Shown here piece after piece: positions 4,213 through 11,232 of a stretch of DNA of 11,404 nucleotides. Each line of letters opens with the position of its first letter. Within the stretch, counting starts at the first letter, position 1. This DNA comes from an uncultured Clostridia bacterium (GTDB taxonomy: Bacteria > Bacillota > Clostridia > Oscillospirales > CAG-272). Position numbers and translations under genes: made by a program. The stretch covers positions 1 through 11,404 of the forward strand of contig CANQXN010000045.1 of NCBI GenBank assembly GCA_947627815.1, given 5' to 3'. The notes under the pieces were generated by a model, which worked only from the letters and a program-made list of their open reading frames with translations, had not been told where the DNA came from and ran no database searches.

Positions 4213-7200
4213 ATGTCGGAGAAAAAAAGAGTCCCTTCTTCAGAACCTTATTATGTCGGCTTAGATGTCGGCACCAACTCGGTGGGGTGGGCAGTCACCT
4301 CTCCTACTTATCACTTGCTCCGGCACAAAGGCGAACCCATGTGGGGATCGGCCCTTTTTGAGGAGGGAGAGACCAAAGCGGGAAGGCGGGCGTTCCGTAC
4401 CGGCAGACGGCGTTTAGCACGCCGGCAATGGCGGGTTCGATTGGTGCAATACTTGTTTGCCTCCGCTGTAGCCAGCGTCGATCCTCTTTTTTATCGCCGT
4501 CTCAAAGAAAGCGCGCTTTGGCGAGACGAAGCGTTTTCACCCTATACCGTTTTTCACGACCCCGATTTTACCGATGTCATCTATCATCGCCGTTATCCCA
4601 CGATCCACCATCTGATCTGTGATCTCATGACATCGGACGAGCCTCACGATGTGCGCCTGGTCTATTTGGCCTGCGCCTGGCTGGTGGCGCATCGCGGACA
4701 CTTTTTGTCTCAGATGAGCGAGGATGCCGCCGGCGCCGGCACCGATTTTTCCGATGTTTTTGCCAAACTGCAAAATGTATTTGAAAATATGGGACAGCCT
4801 TTCCCCTGGAAAGTGGATCAAGCGGAAACGCTTGCCTCCCGGCTGCCAAAAAACGAACGCAAAAGCGACAAAGAACGCGCGTTGAAAGCCATCCTGTTGC
4901 CAAAAGAAACGGGGGACTTGCCAAAAGAAACGGGGGACGACCCCGATGCTATAGACGGCGCCGCCATGATCAAACTGGCGGTAGGGGGCAAGGTCGCCAT
5001 GAAAGCCCTGTTTCCTAACAACGAAGCGTTTGCCGACGGAGAAATCAAGCTATGCTTTGCCGATGCCGAAGAGACCGTGGAAGCAACGCTTGCGGAAATC
5101 GATGCCGCCGGCGGCAATCTCGACCTGCTGTTCGCGCTGCGCGGGCTGTATGACTGGTCGTTACTCACCGGTCTTTTGGGAGAAAATGATACCATTTCCG
5201 CCGCCAAGGTGAAGATTTACGAACAGCACAAGGCCGATCTTGCCTTTCTGAAAGCCTTTCTCCGCCGTCACGCGCCGCAAGAATACCATGCTTTCTTCCG
5301 CCGGGTGGAAAAGGACAAAATCACCTATGCCTCCTACACCGGCCATATCAAGAGTACGGTCAACCCCAAAGACGAAGCGGGACCCGCCGACAAAGAAGCG
5401 CTTGCCAAACGGTTGAAAGCGCTGCTTTCCTCTCTCTTGCCCGATCAAGAGGAAGAAGCCGCTTACGATGACGCCCTGGCCCGCTTAGACACCGGACATT
5501 TTCTGCCCAAACAGGTGGATACCGACAACCGCGTGATTCCCTATCAGCTCTACTATGCCGAAATGAAGGCACTGCTTGCCAAGGCGTCGGCCTATCTGCC
5601 TTTCTTGACAGAACGGGACGAAGAAGGTCTTTCGGTAACCGACAAACTGCTGTCGGTGATGAAATTCCGCGTCCCCTATTTTGTGGGGCCTTTGCATGAA
5701 AAAAGCGGCGCGGCCTGGCTGACCCGCCAACCGGGAGCCATTACCCCCTGGAATTTTCAGCAGAAAGTGGATCTCGATCAAAGCGAGCAGGATTTCATCG
5801 ACCGCATGACCAACCAATGCACCTATCTGCCAACGGAAGAGGTGTTGCCCAAAGCCTCCCTTTTGCATCAGCGGTTTCAGGTTCTCAACGAACTGAATGT
5901 GATCACGATAAACGGTCACCGCATCGCTCCGGAGGCAAAAAAAGCCTTAATGACCGGTCTTTTCGAGAAAAAGCGAAAAGTGAGCGTCAAAGACATCAAA
6001 AATTATCTGGAAGCCAATAATTTTTATAAAAAATCCGATCTTGACACCTTAGAAGGATTAGATATTACATTCAAATCGTCCCTGTCCTCCTATTACGCGT
6101 TTCGCCGGCTGTTAGAAACAGGCACCCTTTCTACCGAGGAAGTGGAAGACATCATCCGCAGGGCTACCTACAGCGAGGACAAAAACCGCTTTGTTCGCTG
6201 GCTGAACGCTCATTTTTCTAAACTGTCGGCAGAGGATCTTACCTACATCGGCAAACTGTCCTTCAAAGATTTTGCCCGTTTGTCCGGCAAACTGCTCACA
6301 GGAATCGAAGGAACCGATAAAGCGACCGGCGAGGTCTTCTCTATCCTTGCCGCCATGGAGGAAAAGAGCGTCAATCTGATGGAATTGCTTTCCGATGCCT
6401 ATACCTTCCGGGAAAAGATCGATGCCTTCAACCGGGACGCGGGCGCCAAAAAAGCGGTCTCGCTGTCCGAACGGTTAGACGATATGCGCCTGTCCGGTGC
6501 GGTCAAGCGCCCCATCTTGCGCGCCTTGACGATTCTCGAAGAAATCACAAAGATTCAAGGGAAAGCCCCTGACAAAATCTTCATCGAGATGGCGCGCGGC
6601 GGCAGTGAGGAGCAGAAAAAGAGAGGCCGCATCGACTCAAGGACGCAGAATTTACGCGCGCTTTATACCAAAGTCGGAGCAGAAGATGCCCGTATTGCTC
6701 TTGAAATGACAAGAAAGTTAGATCAATTGGGCGATGAGGCCGACACCCGACTGCAAAGCGACAGAATCTATCTCTATTACTTGCAGTTGGGAAGATGTAT
6801 GTATTCCGGAGAACCCATCGATTACGAAAAATTGATCGCCAAGGACGACAAGACCTACGATATCGAGCATATCTATCCCCGCGCGCTTGTCAAGGACGAC
6901 AGTATCATCAACAACTTAGTATTGGTAAAATCCACCCTGAACGGAGCCAAGAGCGACACCTACCCCGTGCCTGCCGATACGCGGCATAAGATGACCTCTT
7001 ATTGGCGTCACCTGAAAGATTTAGGGCTGTGCAGTGAGGAAAAGTTCAAGCGCCTCACCCGCAGCGAACCTTTTTCTCCCGAGGAACAATGGGGATTTAT
7101 CAACCGTCAGATGACAGAAACCCAGTGGGCAACCAAACAGCTGGCGGCACTGATACAAGAACGGTATCCCGAAACCGAGGTAGGCTATGTCAAAGCCGCC

Positions 7201-8370
7201 TTAGCTTCGGAATTTCGTCAACTGCATTGGGAAGAAGGCTTTGCCAAATCGCGCACGGTCAACGATCTGCACCACGCCAAGGACGCTTATCTCAACATCG
7301 TTATGGGCAATGTCTGGCACAGTACCTTCACTCGCGCCTGGTTCGACCGGCGCGGGGAGGAAAAATGCAGCATCAAAACCGAGACGCTGTTCGGATACCC
7401 CCGCAAGGATTATAGCACCGGCGCGCCGGTGTGGGATCCTGCCCGGGATTTTCTCACCGTCCGCAAGGCGATGACCTGTCCCCACGCCCACCTCACGGTA
7501 CAGGCCTACAGCCGCACGAGCGGGCAAAGCGGCGGATTTTTTGACCAAATGCCGGTCAAGGCGCAAAAGGGGCTTACGCCCCGCAAAACCGGTCTTGACC
7601 CCGAGCGCTACGGCGGCTATAACAATACGACCGCGACCTATTTCGCCTTGGCCTCCATGACGCTGAAAAAGAAAAAGGAGGTCATGATCCTCCCGATCGA
7701 GCTTTTGGCGCGGGAGCGCTTTGAAAAAGACCCGGTCTTTGCCCTTGCCTATCTGAAAGAGACGGCCGAGAGTATCGTGGGGCAGATCGTTTCCGACTTT
7801 GCCCTTCCTTTGGGCAGACGCCCTCTGAAAATCAACACCGTCTTATCCTTGGACGGATTTTATGCCGCTATCGGCGGGAAGGACTCCGGCGGGAAAATGG
7901 TCATTATCAAGCCCCTGCTGCCCCTGATCCTTTCACCTGAACAGCAAGCTTATGTCAAGCGTCTGGAATCCTTTACCGACAAAAAGAAAAAGAATCCGCG
8001 CATCCAATTCCAAGAGCAGTTTGATAAGATCGACAAAGGGAAGAATCAAGCCCTGTTTGATCATCTCTTGCAAAAACTCAAAACAAGACCCTATGCGTTA
8101 AGACCATCTAATCCTGCGGAAAAAGTCGAAGCGGACCGCGAAAAATTCGCCTCTTTGACGGCTGAAGCCCAAATCCCGGTGTTGCTCGGCATGGTAACCC
8201 TGTTCGGGCGCGCCGCCAAACTCTCCAAAGAAGTGGATTTCGGATCCGACAAATGCCGGTTAAGCGCCAAACTTTCCAACTGGAAGTATGACGACATCCG
8301 GATCGTGGACAGCTCGGTAACCGGACTCTTTGAGAAGGTTTCCTGTAATCTGAAGGACTTTTTATCATAA
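4213..8370 (+). CDS. cas9: Cas9, type II-A RNA-guided endonuclease
   Basis: The effector nuclease has 1,385 residues, close to other large II-A Cas9 proteins. It cuts DNA matched by the crRNA:tracrRNA guide. RuvC-I is VGLDVGTNSVGWAV with catalytic Asp18, followed by the Arg-rich bridge helix (about 58-80, AFRTGRRRLARRQWRVRL). RuvC-II is IFIEMARGG with Glu792. HNH is YDIEHIYPRALVKDDSIINN with His886, and Asn910 probably equals the usual HNH Asn. RuvC-III is LHHAKDAYLN with His1020, His1021 and Asp1024. All catalytic residues are present, so both nuclease sites should work. The C-terminal 300 or so residues should hold the PAM-interacting domain; I cannot predict the PAM. I chose the ATG at 4213 because GAGAGG lies 10 nt upstream; an in-frame TTG at 4204 would sit against that site. 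It is divergent from cas1-cas2-csn2. The recognition lobe has a 7-residue tandem duplication. Confidence 0.98.
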   Translation: MSEKKRVPSSEPYYVGLDVGTNSVGWAVTSPTYHLLRHKGEPMWGSALFEEGETKAGRRAFRTGRRRLARRQWRVRLVQYLFASAVASVDPLFYRRLKESALWRDEAFSPYTVFHDPDFTDVIYHRRYPTIHHLICDLMTSDEPHDVRLVYLACAWLVAHRGHFLSQMSEDAAGAGTDFSDVFAKLQNVFENMGQPFPWKVDQAETLASRLPKNERKSDKERALKAILLPKETGDLPKETGDDPDAIDGAAMIKLAVGGKVAMKALFPNNEAFADGEIKLCFADAEETVEATLAEIDAAGGNLDLLFALRGLYDWSLLTGLLGENDTISAAKVKIYEQHKADLAFLKAFLRRHAPQEYHAFFRRVEKDKITYASYTGHIKSTVNPKDEAGPADKEALAKRLKALLSSLLPDQEEEAAYDDALARLDTGHFLPKQVDTDNRVIPYQLYYAEMKALLAKASAYLPFLTERDEEGLSVTDKLLSVMKFRVPYFVGPLHEKSGAAWLTRQPGAITPWNFQQKVDLDQSEQDFIDRMTNQCTYLPTEEVLPKASLLHQRFQVLNELNVITINGHRIAPEAKKALMTGLFEKKRKVSVKDIKNYLEANNFYKKSDLDTLEGLDITFKSSLSSYYAFRRLLETGTLSTEEVEDIIRRATYSEDKNRFVRWLNAHFSKLSAEDLTYIGKLSFKDFARLSGKLLTGIEGTDKATGEVFSILAAMEEKSVNLMELLSDAYTFREKIDAFNRDAGAKKAVSLSERLDDMRLSGAVKRPILRALTILEEITKIQGKAPDKIFIEMARGGSEEQKKRGRIDSRTQNLRALYTKVGAEDARIALEMTRKLDQLGDEADTRLQSDRIYLYYLQLGRCMYSGEPIDYEKLIAKDDKTYDIEHIYPRALVKDDSIINNLVLVKSTLNGAKSDTYPVPADTRHKMTSYWRHLKDLGLCSEEKFKRLTRSEPFSPEEQWGFINRQMTETQWATKQLAALIQERYPETEVGYVKAALASEFRQLHWEEGFAKSRTVNDLHHAKDAYLNIVMGNVWHSTFTRAWFDRRGEEKCSIKTETLFGYPRKDYSTGAPVWDPARDFLTVRKAMTCPHAHLTVQAYSRTSGQSGGFFDQMPVKAQKGLTPRKTGLDPERYGGYNNTTATYFALASMTLKKKKEVMILPIELLARERFEKDPVFALAYLKETAESIVGQIVSDFALPLGRRPLKINTVLSLDGFYAAIGGKDSGGKMVIIKPLLPLILSPEQQAYVKRLESFTDKKKKNPRIQFQEQFDKIDKGKNQALFDHLLQKLKTRPYALRPSNPAEKVEADREKFASLTAEAQIPVLLGMVTLFGRAAKLSKEVDFGSDKCRLSAKLSNWKYDDIRIVDSSVTGLFEKVSCNLKDFLS
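4897..4938 (+). repeat. Perfect 21-bp tandem duplication inside cas9
   Basis: Bases 4897-4917 and 4918-4938 are identical and in frame, giving LPKETGD twice (residues 229-235 and 236-242). The lack of any difference suggests a recent slippage event in the recognition lobe, probably in a surface loop. Confidence 0.95.
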
Positions 8371-8384
8371 GTTTTTATCATAAG
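8359..8384 (+). repeat. 13-bp tandem duplication over the cas9 stop codon
   Basis: TTTTTATCATAAG occurs twice without a gap (8359-8371, 8372-8384). The first copy holds the last codons and the TAA of cas9, and the second is untranslated. The protein end is unaffected. Confidence 0.95.
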
Positions 8385-8390
8385 CCCCAA

Positions 8391-8422
8391 ATAGCGGCGA
8401 AAGCAAATGCTTTCGCCGCTAT
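8391..8422 (+). terminator. Strong hairpin after cas9, possible terminator
   Basis: ATAGCGGCGAAAGC (8391-8404) pairs perfectly with GCTTTCGCCGCTAT (8409-8422) around an AAAT loop, a 14-bp stem only 20 nt after the cas9 stop. The T content just beyond is low (CGCGTTCTTAG), so it may end transcription inefficiently or act mainly as a 3' protecting structure. Confidence 0.6.
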
Positions 8423-8448
8423 CGCGTTCTTAGCCGCGCGCCTGCGGG

Positions 8449-8477
8449 TTGACAGACGCCGGATCCTATGGTATACT
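8449..8477 (+). promoter_or_regulatory. Strong promoter for the RNase III gene
   Basis: A perfect TTGACA (8449-8454), 17 nt spacing and TATACT (8472-8477) with a TGn extension make one of the best promoters in the window. The predicted start near 8484 leaves a 5' UTR of about 175 nt. The RNase III gene can thus be expressed without cas9. Confidence 0.85.
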
Positions 8478-8512
8478 GTCAAAAGAAGGACAGGTTTTAT
8501 GAATTAAAGCCA

Positions 8513-8575
8513 TTGTTTGTTTCTGTTTCCTCCCGCCCCCGTATCCGCCGAGCCGGAAGAAACAGAGACAAACAA
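8513..8575 (+). promoter_or_regulatory. Long hairpin in the RNase III 5' UTR
   Basis: TTGTTTGTTTCTGTTTC (8513-8529) pairs with 8559-8575 over 17 bp with one G/U pair, and the loop can add three more pairs. A long unbroken helix in the leader of an RNase III mRNA fits self-control by cleavage, as known for Escherichia coli rnc. Cleavage here is an inference. Confidence 0.6.
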
Positions 8576-8578
8576 AGG

Positions 8579-8662
8579 ATGGAATTGATAAAAGCCGCCG
8601 GAAATGTTTTTTCGGCTTCTGTTCTTCCCGAAAAGAAAAACAGAAAGGATCATTGCAGATGA
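8579..8662 (+). CDS. Possible 27-residue upstream ORF coupled to RNase III
   Basis: An ATG at 8579 opens a 27-codon frame (MELIKAAGNVF...) whose TGA overlaps the RNase III start codon as ATGA, the arrangement used for translational coupling. The purine run AAAGG is directly against the ATG, too close for efficient initiation. The peptide matches nothing I recognise. It may be chance. Confidence 0.2.
   Translation: MELIKAAGNVFSASVLPEKKNRKDHCR
8597..8645 (+). promoter_or_regulatory. Two further hairpins before the RNase III start
   Basis: GCCGGAAA (8597-8604) pairs with TTTTCGGC (8609-8616), with one G/T, around TGTT. Then TTCTGTT (8617-8623) pairs with AACAGAA (8639-8645), with inner TTCTT/AAGAA pairing as an alternative. 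The last arm touches the start of the ribosome binding site AAAGGA (8644-8649), so folding could limit translation. Confidence 0.45.
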
Positions 8663-9675
8663 AGGAACAGGAGATTCGTTTCATCGAGGGGCAGATCGGC
8701 CACACCTTTCACAACCCCGGCCTTTTGACGCAGGCCTTTATCCGTCGTTCCTATGCCAAGGAAAACGGCGGCGCGGACAACGAGGTGCTGGAGTTTATCG
8801 GTGACAAGGTGTTAGACCTCATGGTCGTCCGCTTCCTCACCGAGACTTACGCTTCGGTCGGCGAGTGCAAAGAAGACGCCCCCTGCGAAGTCTTTACTTC
8901 CCGCTATCAGGAAGACAAATTCACCGAACTCAAAAAATCGCTGGTGGAAAGAACCATGCTTGCCAAACGGATCGACATGTTAGGGCTTTCGCCCTTTCTC
9001 GTCATGGGAAAAGGGGATCGGCAAAACCGCGTTAACGAGGAGCCTTCGGTCAAGGAAGACCTGTTTGAGGCGATCATCGGCGCCGTGGCGCTCGATGCCG
9101 GCTGGGACGCGGAGGAACTCTATCATGTGGTCTTGATCATGCTTGACCCGCGCAGTTTTCTCGGCGACCGTTTAGAGGACAATTACATCAAGCTGATCCA
9201 GGAATGGGTGCAAAAAACCTTCCGTCAATGCCCCATTTTCCATATGCTCCCCGCGCAAGAAACCGAAGAGGCGGCGTCTGAACCGCCCTTTTGCTGTCAG
9301 CTGGTACTCGACCCCTCGCTGCCGCAGTTTCGCGGATACGGCCGCTCCAAAAGCGAAGCGCGAAAAGCCGCCTGCCGGCTGGCGTATGCCTATCTGAAAC
9401 AGGAAAAGCTGCTTTTTACCATTCAGAGCGAGGTCAAAGACCCCACGCCGAACAACGCCGTCGGGCAATTGGAAACCTTAGCGCGGCGCGGCTATTTTTC
9501 GCTCCCGATTTATGAGTTTTCTCAAAGTTATGACGAAAGCAAAAATCCCATGTGGCACTATCTCTGCCGGATCAAAGAGATCGACAAAATCTTTGAAGCC
9601 GATTCCGCCGGCAAAAAAGAGGCCAAAAAGCTGGCCGCTTTCAAAATGCTTGTCTATATTCTCAATCACTATTGA
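8659..9675 (+). CDS. rnc: RNase III with two dsRNA-binding domains
   Basis: RNase III cuts double-stranded RNA and in type II systems processes the crRNA:tracrRNA duplex. The product has 338 residues, against about 220-250 for typical bacterial enzymes. The nuclease domain (about 1-160) has the signature NEVLEFIGDKVLDL with Glu42, Glu45 and Asp49, and KEDLFEAIIGA with Asp134 and Glu137, so it should be active; a loop around 66-90 looks longer than usual. A first dsRBD spans about 174-250 (YIKLIQEWVQK ... GYGRSKSEARKAACRLAY). A second spans about 266-338 (NAVGQLETLARRGYFSLP ... AGKKEAKKLAAFKMLVYIL). The ATG at 8659 has AAAGGA 9 nt upstream; the TTG at 8653 is less likely. It has its own promoter and a structured leader and probably forms an operon with the glycosylase gene. 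The usual acpP-rnc-smc neighbours are absent, so it may be a second or relocated rnc. Confidence 0.93.
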   Translation: MKEQEIRFIEGQIGHTFHNPGLLTQAFIRRSYAKENGGADNEVLEFIGDKVLDLMVVRFLTETYASVGECKEDAPCEVFTSRYQEDKFTELKKSLVERTMLAKRIDMLGLSPFLVMGKGDRQNRVNEEPSVKEDLFEAIIGAVALDAGWDAEELYHVVLIMLDPRSFLGDRLEDNYIKLIQEWVQKTFRQCPIFHMLPAQETEEAASEPPFCCQLVLDPSLPQFRGYGRSKSEARKAACRLAYAYLKQEKLLFTIQSEVKDPTPNNAVGQLETLARRGYFSLPIYEFSQSYDESKNPMWHYLCRIKEIDKIFEADSAGKKEAKKLAAFKMLVYILNHY

Positions 9676-9693
9676 GTGACGGGGGAAACTGCC

Positions 9694-10209
9694 ATGACGA
9701 CCCCGAAAAAGAGCGCCTCGTTTTTGTGCCACCCCATCGCGCCCGTCTGGGACGAGCGGTCCACGCTTTTGATTCTCGGCTCGTTTCCCTCGGTGAAATC
9801 GAGGGAAAGCGGCTTTTATTACGGCCACAGGCAAAATAGGTTCTGGCCGCTCCTCGCCCGCCTGTATCGGGAAGAGATGCCGACGGACATTCCGGGCAAA
9901 AAGGCGTTTTTACTGCGCAACGGCATCGCTTTATGGGATGTCGTCGCTTCCTGCCGGATCCTCGGCTCTTCCGACAGCAGCATCGCGGATGTGACGGTCA
10001 ACGACATCCGCCCGCTCCTGGAAAAGAGCGCCGTCCGGCGCATCTTTTGCAACGGCAGCACCGCTTTTTCGCTCTATCGGAAATATCTTCTGCCCCTCAC
10101 GGGCAAGGAAAGCGTTTGCCTCCCTTCCACTTCCCCCGCCAACGCCCGCATGGACGAAGAAGCGCTTTTTTCGGCCTGGGCGGTGATCCGACAGCCGCCG
10201 GTCGAGTAA
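9694..10209 (+). CDS. Hypoxanthine/uracil-DNA glycosylase (UDG family 6 type)
   Basis: The product has 171 residues and belongs to the uracil-DNA glycosylase superfamily, most like the DNA-deoxyinosine (hypoxanthine) glycosylases, which remove deaminated bases in base excision repair. The catalytic-pocket motif is LILGSFPSVKSRESGFYYGH, followed by RQNRFWPLL. The second conserved motif is LPSTSPANA near residues 143-151, and IALWDVVASC lies between. I chose the ATG at 9694 because the purine run GGGGGA ends about 8 nt upstream; the GTG at 9676 directly after the rnc stop is less likely. Only 18 nt separate it from the RNase III gene and no promoter lies between, so they are probably cotranscribed. 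The operon partner gives no clear functional link. Substrate preference cannot be read from the sequence. Confidence 0.85.
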   Translation: MTTPKKSASFLCHPIAPVWDERSTLLILGSFPSVKSRESGFYYGHRQNRFWPLLARLYREEMPTDIPGKKAFLLRNGIALWDVVASCRILGSSDSSIADVTVNDIRPLLEKSAVRRIFCNGSTAFSLYRKYLLPLTGKESVCLPSTSPANARMDEEALFSAWAVIRQPPVE

Positions 10210-10238
10210 GCGCCGCCCTTTTCGCCCGCCGCGATTCT

Positions 10239-10258
10239 CTTTTTTTCGGCAAAAAAAG
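10239..10258. other. AT-stem hairpin between operons
   Basis: CTTTTTTT (10239-10246) pairs with AAAAAAAG (10251-10258) around CGGC, 30 nt after the glycosylase stop. The stem is all A/T apart from the outer pair and no GC-rich stem precedes the T run, so it is at best a weak terminator. I see nothing better between 10210 and 10277. Confidence 0.3.
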
Positions 10259-10277
10259 AAAAACTTTGGAAAACCGG

Positions 10278-10306
10278 TTGACAAAATGCGGTTTTTTATG
10301 GATAAT
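10278..10306 (+). promoter_or_regulatory. Promoter for the DUF3737-aminotransferase operon
   Basis: A perfect TTGACA (10278-10283), 17 nt spacing and GATAAT (10301-10306) with TG just upstream. The predicted start is near 10313. The leader can form a 7-bp hairpin (CCCGTTT with AAGCGGG, 10316-10334) before the ribosome binding site AAGGAG at 10348. Confidence 0.75.
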
Positions 10307-10359
10307 AGAAAGGATCCCGTTTGCTAAAAGCGGGAGGCCATTTTCGCAAGGAGAAAACC

Positions 10360-11217
10360 ATGGAACCCACAACCACGACATTGTCTCAACAGCATTTTAC
10401 AGGAGAACGGGCGCTTTTTCACAGCCGCGATCTTGTGATCGTCAACTCGGTTTTTTCGGACGGAGAGTCCCCCTTAAAAGAAAGCCGCAACATCACATTG
10501 CAAAACTGTCTGTTTGAATGGAAGTACCCCTTGTGGTACTGCTCCCACATCAAGGCGGACAACTGCCTTTGGGCCGAAATGGCGCGCGCCGGCGTCTGGT
10601 ATACCGACGATATCACGGTGACAAACGCCCTGATCCAGGCGCCGAAGAATTTCCGGCGTTGTGAGAATCTGACCCTCTCGAATGTCAGCTTGCCCCACGC
10701 CGCCGAGACGCTTTGGAATTGCCGCAAGGTAAGGCTGGAAAAGGTCGATGTCGCGGGCGACTACTTCGCCATGAACTGCGAAGACCTCACGGCAAAAGAT
10801 TTTACCCTCTCGGGCAACTATTCCTTTGACGGTGTGAAAAACGCGGTGATCCAAAACGCTAAACTTTTGTCCAAAGACGCTTTCTGGAACAGCGAAAATA
10901 TTACGGTATACGACTCCTTTATTTCCGGCGAGTATTTAGGCTGGAACGCCAAAAACCTCACCTTGATCAACTGTACGGTGGAAAGCCTGCAGGGACTTTG
11001 CTACATAGACGGCCTGATCATGAAAAACTGCCGCCTCATCAACACCACGCTGGCCTTTGAATACGCCACCGTAGAGGCCGACCTCGTGGGGCAGGTGGAC
11101 AGTGTCCTCAACCCCGCCGGCGGGCGTATCACGGCCGACAGGATCGGCACGCTGATCATGGAGAAGGACAAAATCGATCCCGACAAGACAAAAATCATTC
11201 TGCGCGACGCGGAATAA
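10360..11217 (+). CDS. DUF3737 family beta-helix protein
   Basis: The product has 285 residues and closely resembles the DUF3737 family, a widespread group of unknown function in Bacillota and some other bacteria. The sequence is a series of short repeated strands with regular turns (ITLQNCLFEWKYPLWYCSHI, ITVTNALIQAPKNFRRCENL, LTLSNVSLPHAAETLWNCRK, NITVYDSFISGEYLGWNAKN), which is the pattern of a right-handed parallel beta-helix, often with Asn, Cys and Trp at rung corners. There is no signal peptide or membrane segment, so it should be cytoplasmic. The ATG at 10360 has AAGGAG 6 nt upstream, which is preferred to the TTG at 10321. The aminotransferase gene begins 15 nt after its stop, so the two form an operon and may share a role. 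Confidence 0.85.
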   Translation: MEPTTTTLSQQHFTGERALFHSRDLVIVNSVFSDGESPLKESRNITLQNCLFEWKYPLWYCSHIKADNCLWAEMARAGVWYTDDITVTNALIQAPKNFRRCENLTLSNVSLPHAAETLWNCRKVRLEKVDVAGDYFAMNCEDLTAKDFTLSGNYSFDGVKNAVIQNAKLLSKDAFWNSENITVYDSFISGEYLGWNAKNLTLINCTVESLQGLCYIDGLIMKNCRLINTTLAFEYATVEADLVGQVDSVLNPAGGRITADRIGTLIMEKDKIDPDKTKIILRDAE

Positions 11218-11232
11218 ACAAAGGAGAGCGCC

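Noticed and set aside
8468..8578. N-terminal part of the frame open from 8468 to 8662 as a real gene
   Set aside because: Its first ATG lies in the promoter's -10 region, upstream of the predicted transcript, and it runs through the long leader hairpin. Only the 27-codon end is kept as a weak candidate.
10210..10277. Rho-independent terminator after the glycosylase gene
   Set aside because: There is a T run but no GC-rich inverted repeat before it; the only hairpin is an A/T stem, listed as a low-confidence structure.
9933..10517. A 194-codon plus-strand frame overlapping the glycosylase and DUF3737 genes
   Set aside because: It is out of frame with two recognisable families and crosses the promoter at 10278. 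Its composition is that of a GC-rich shadow frame.
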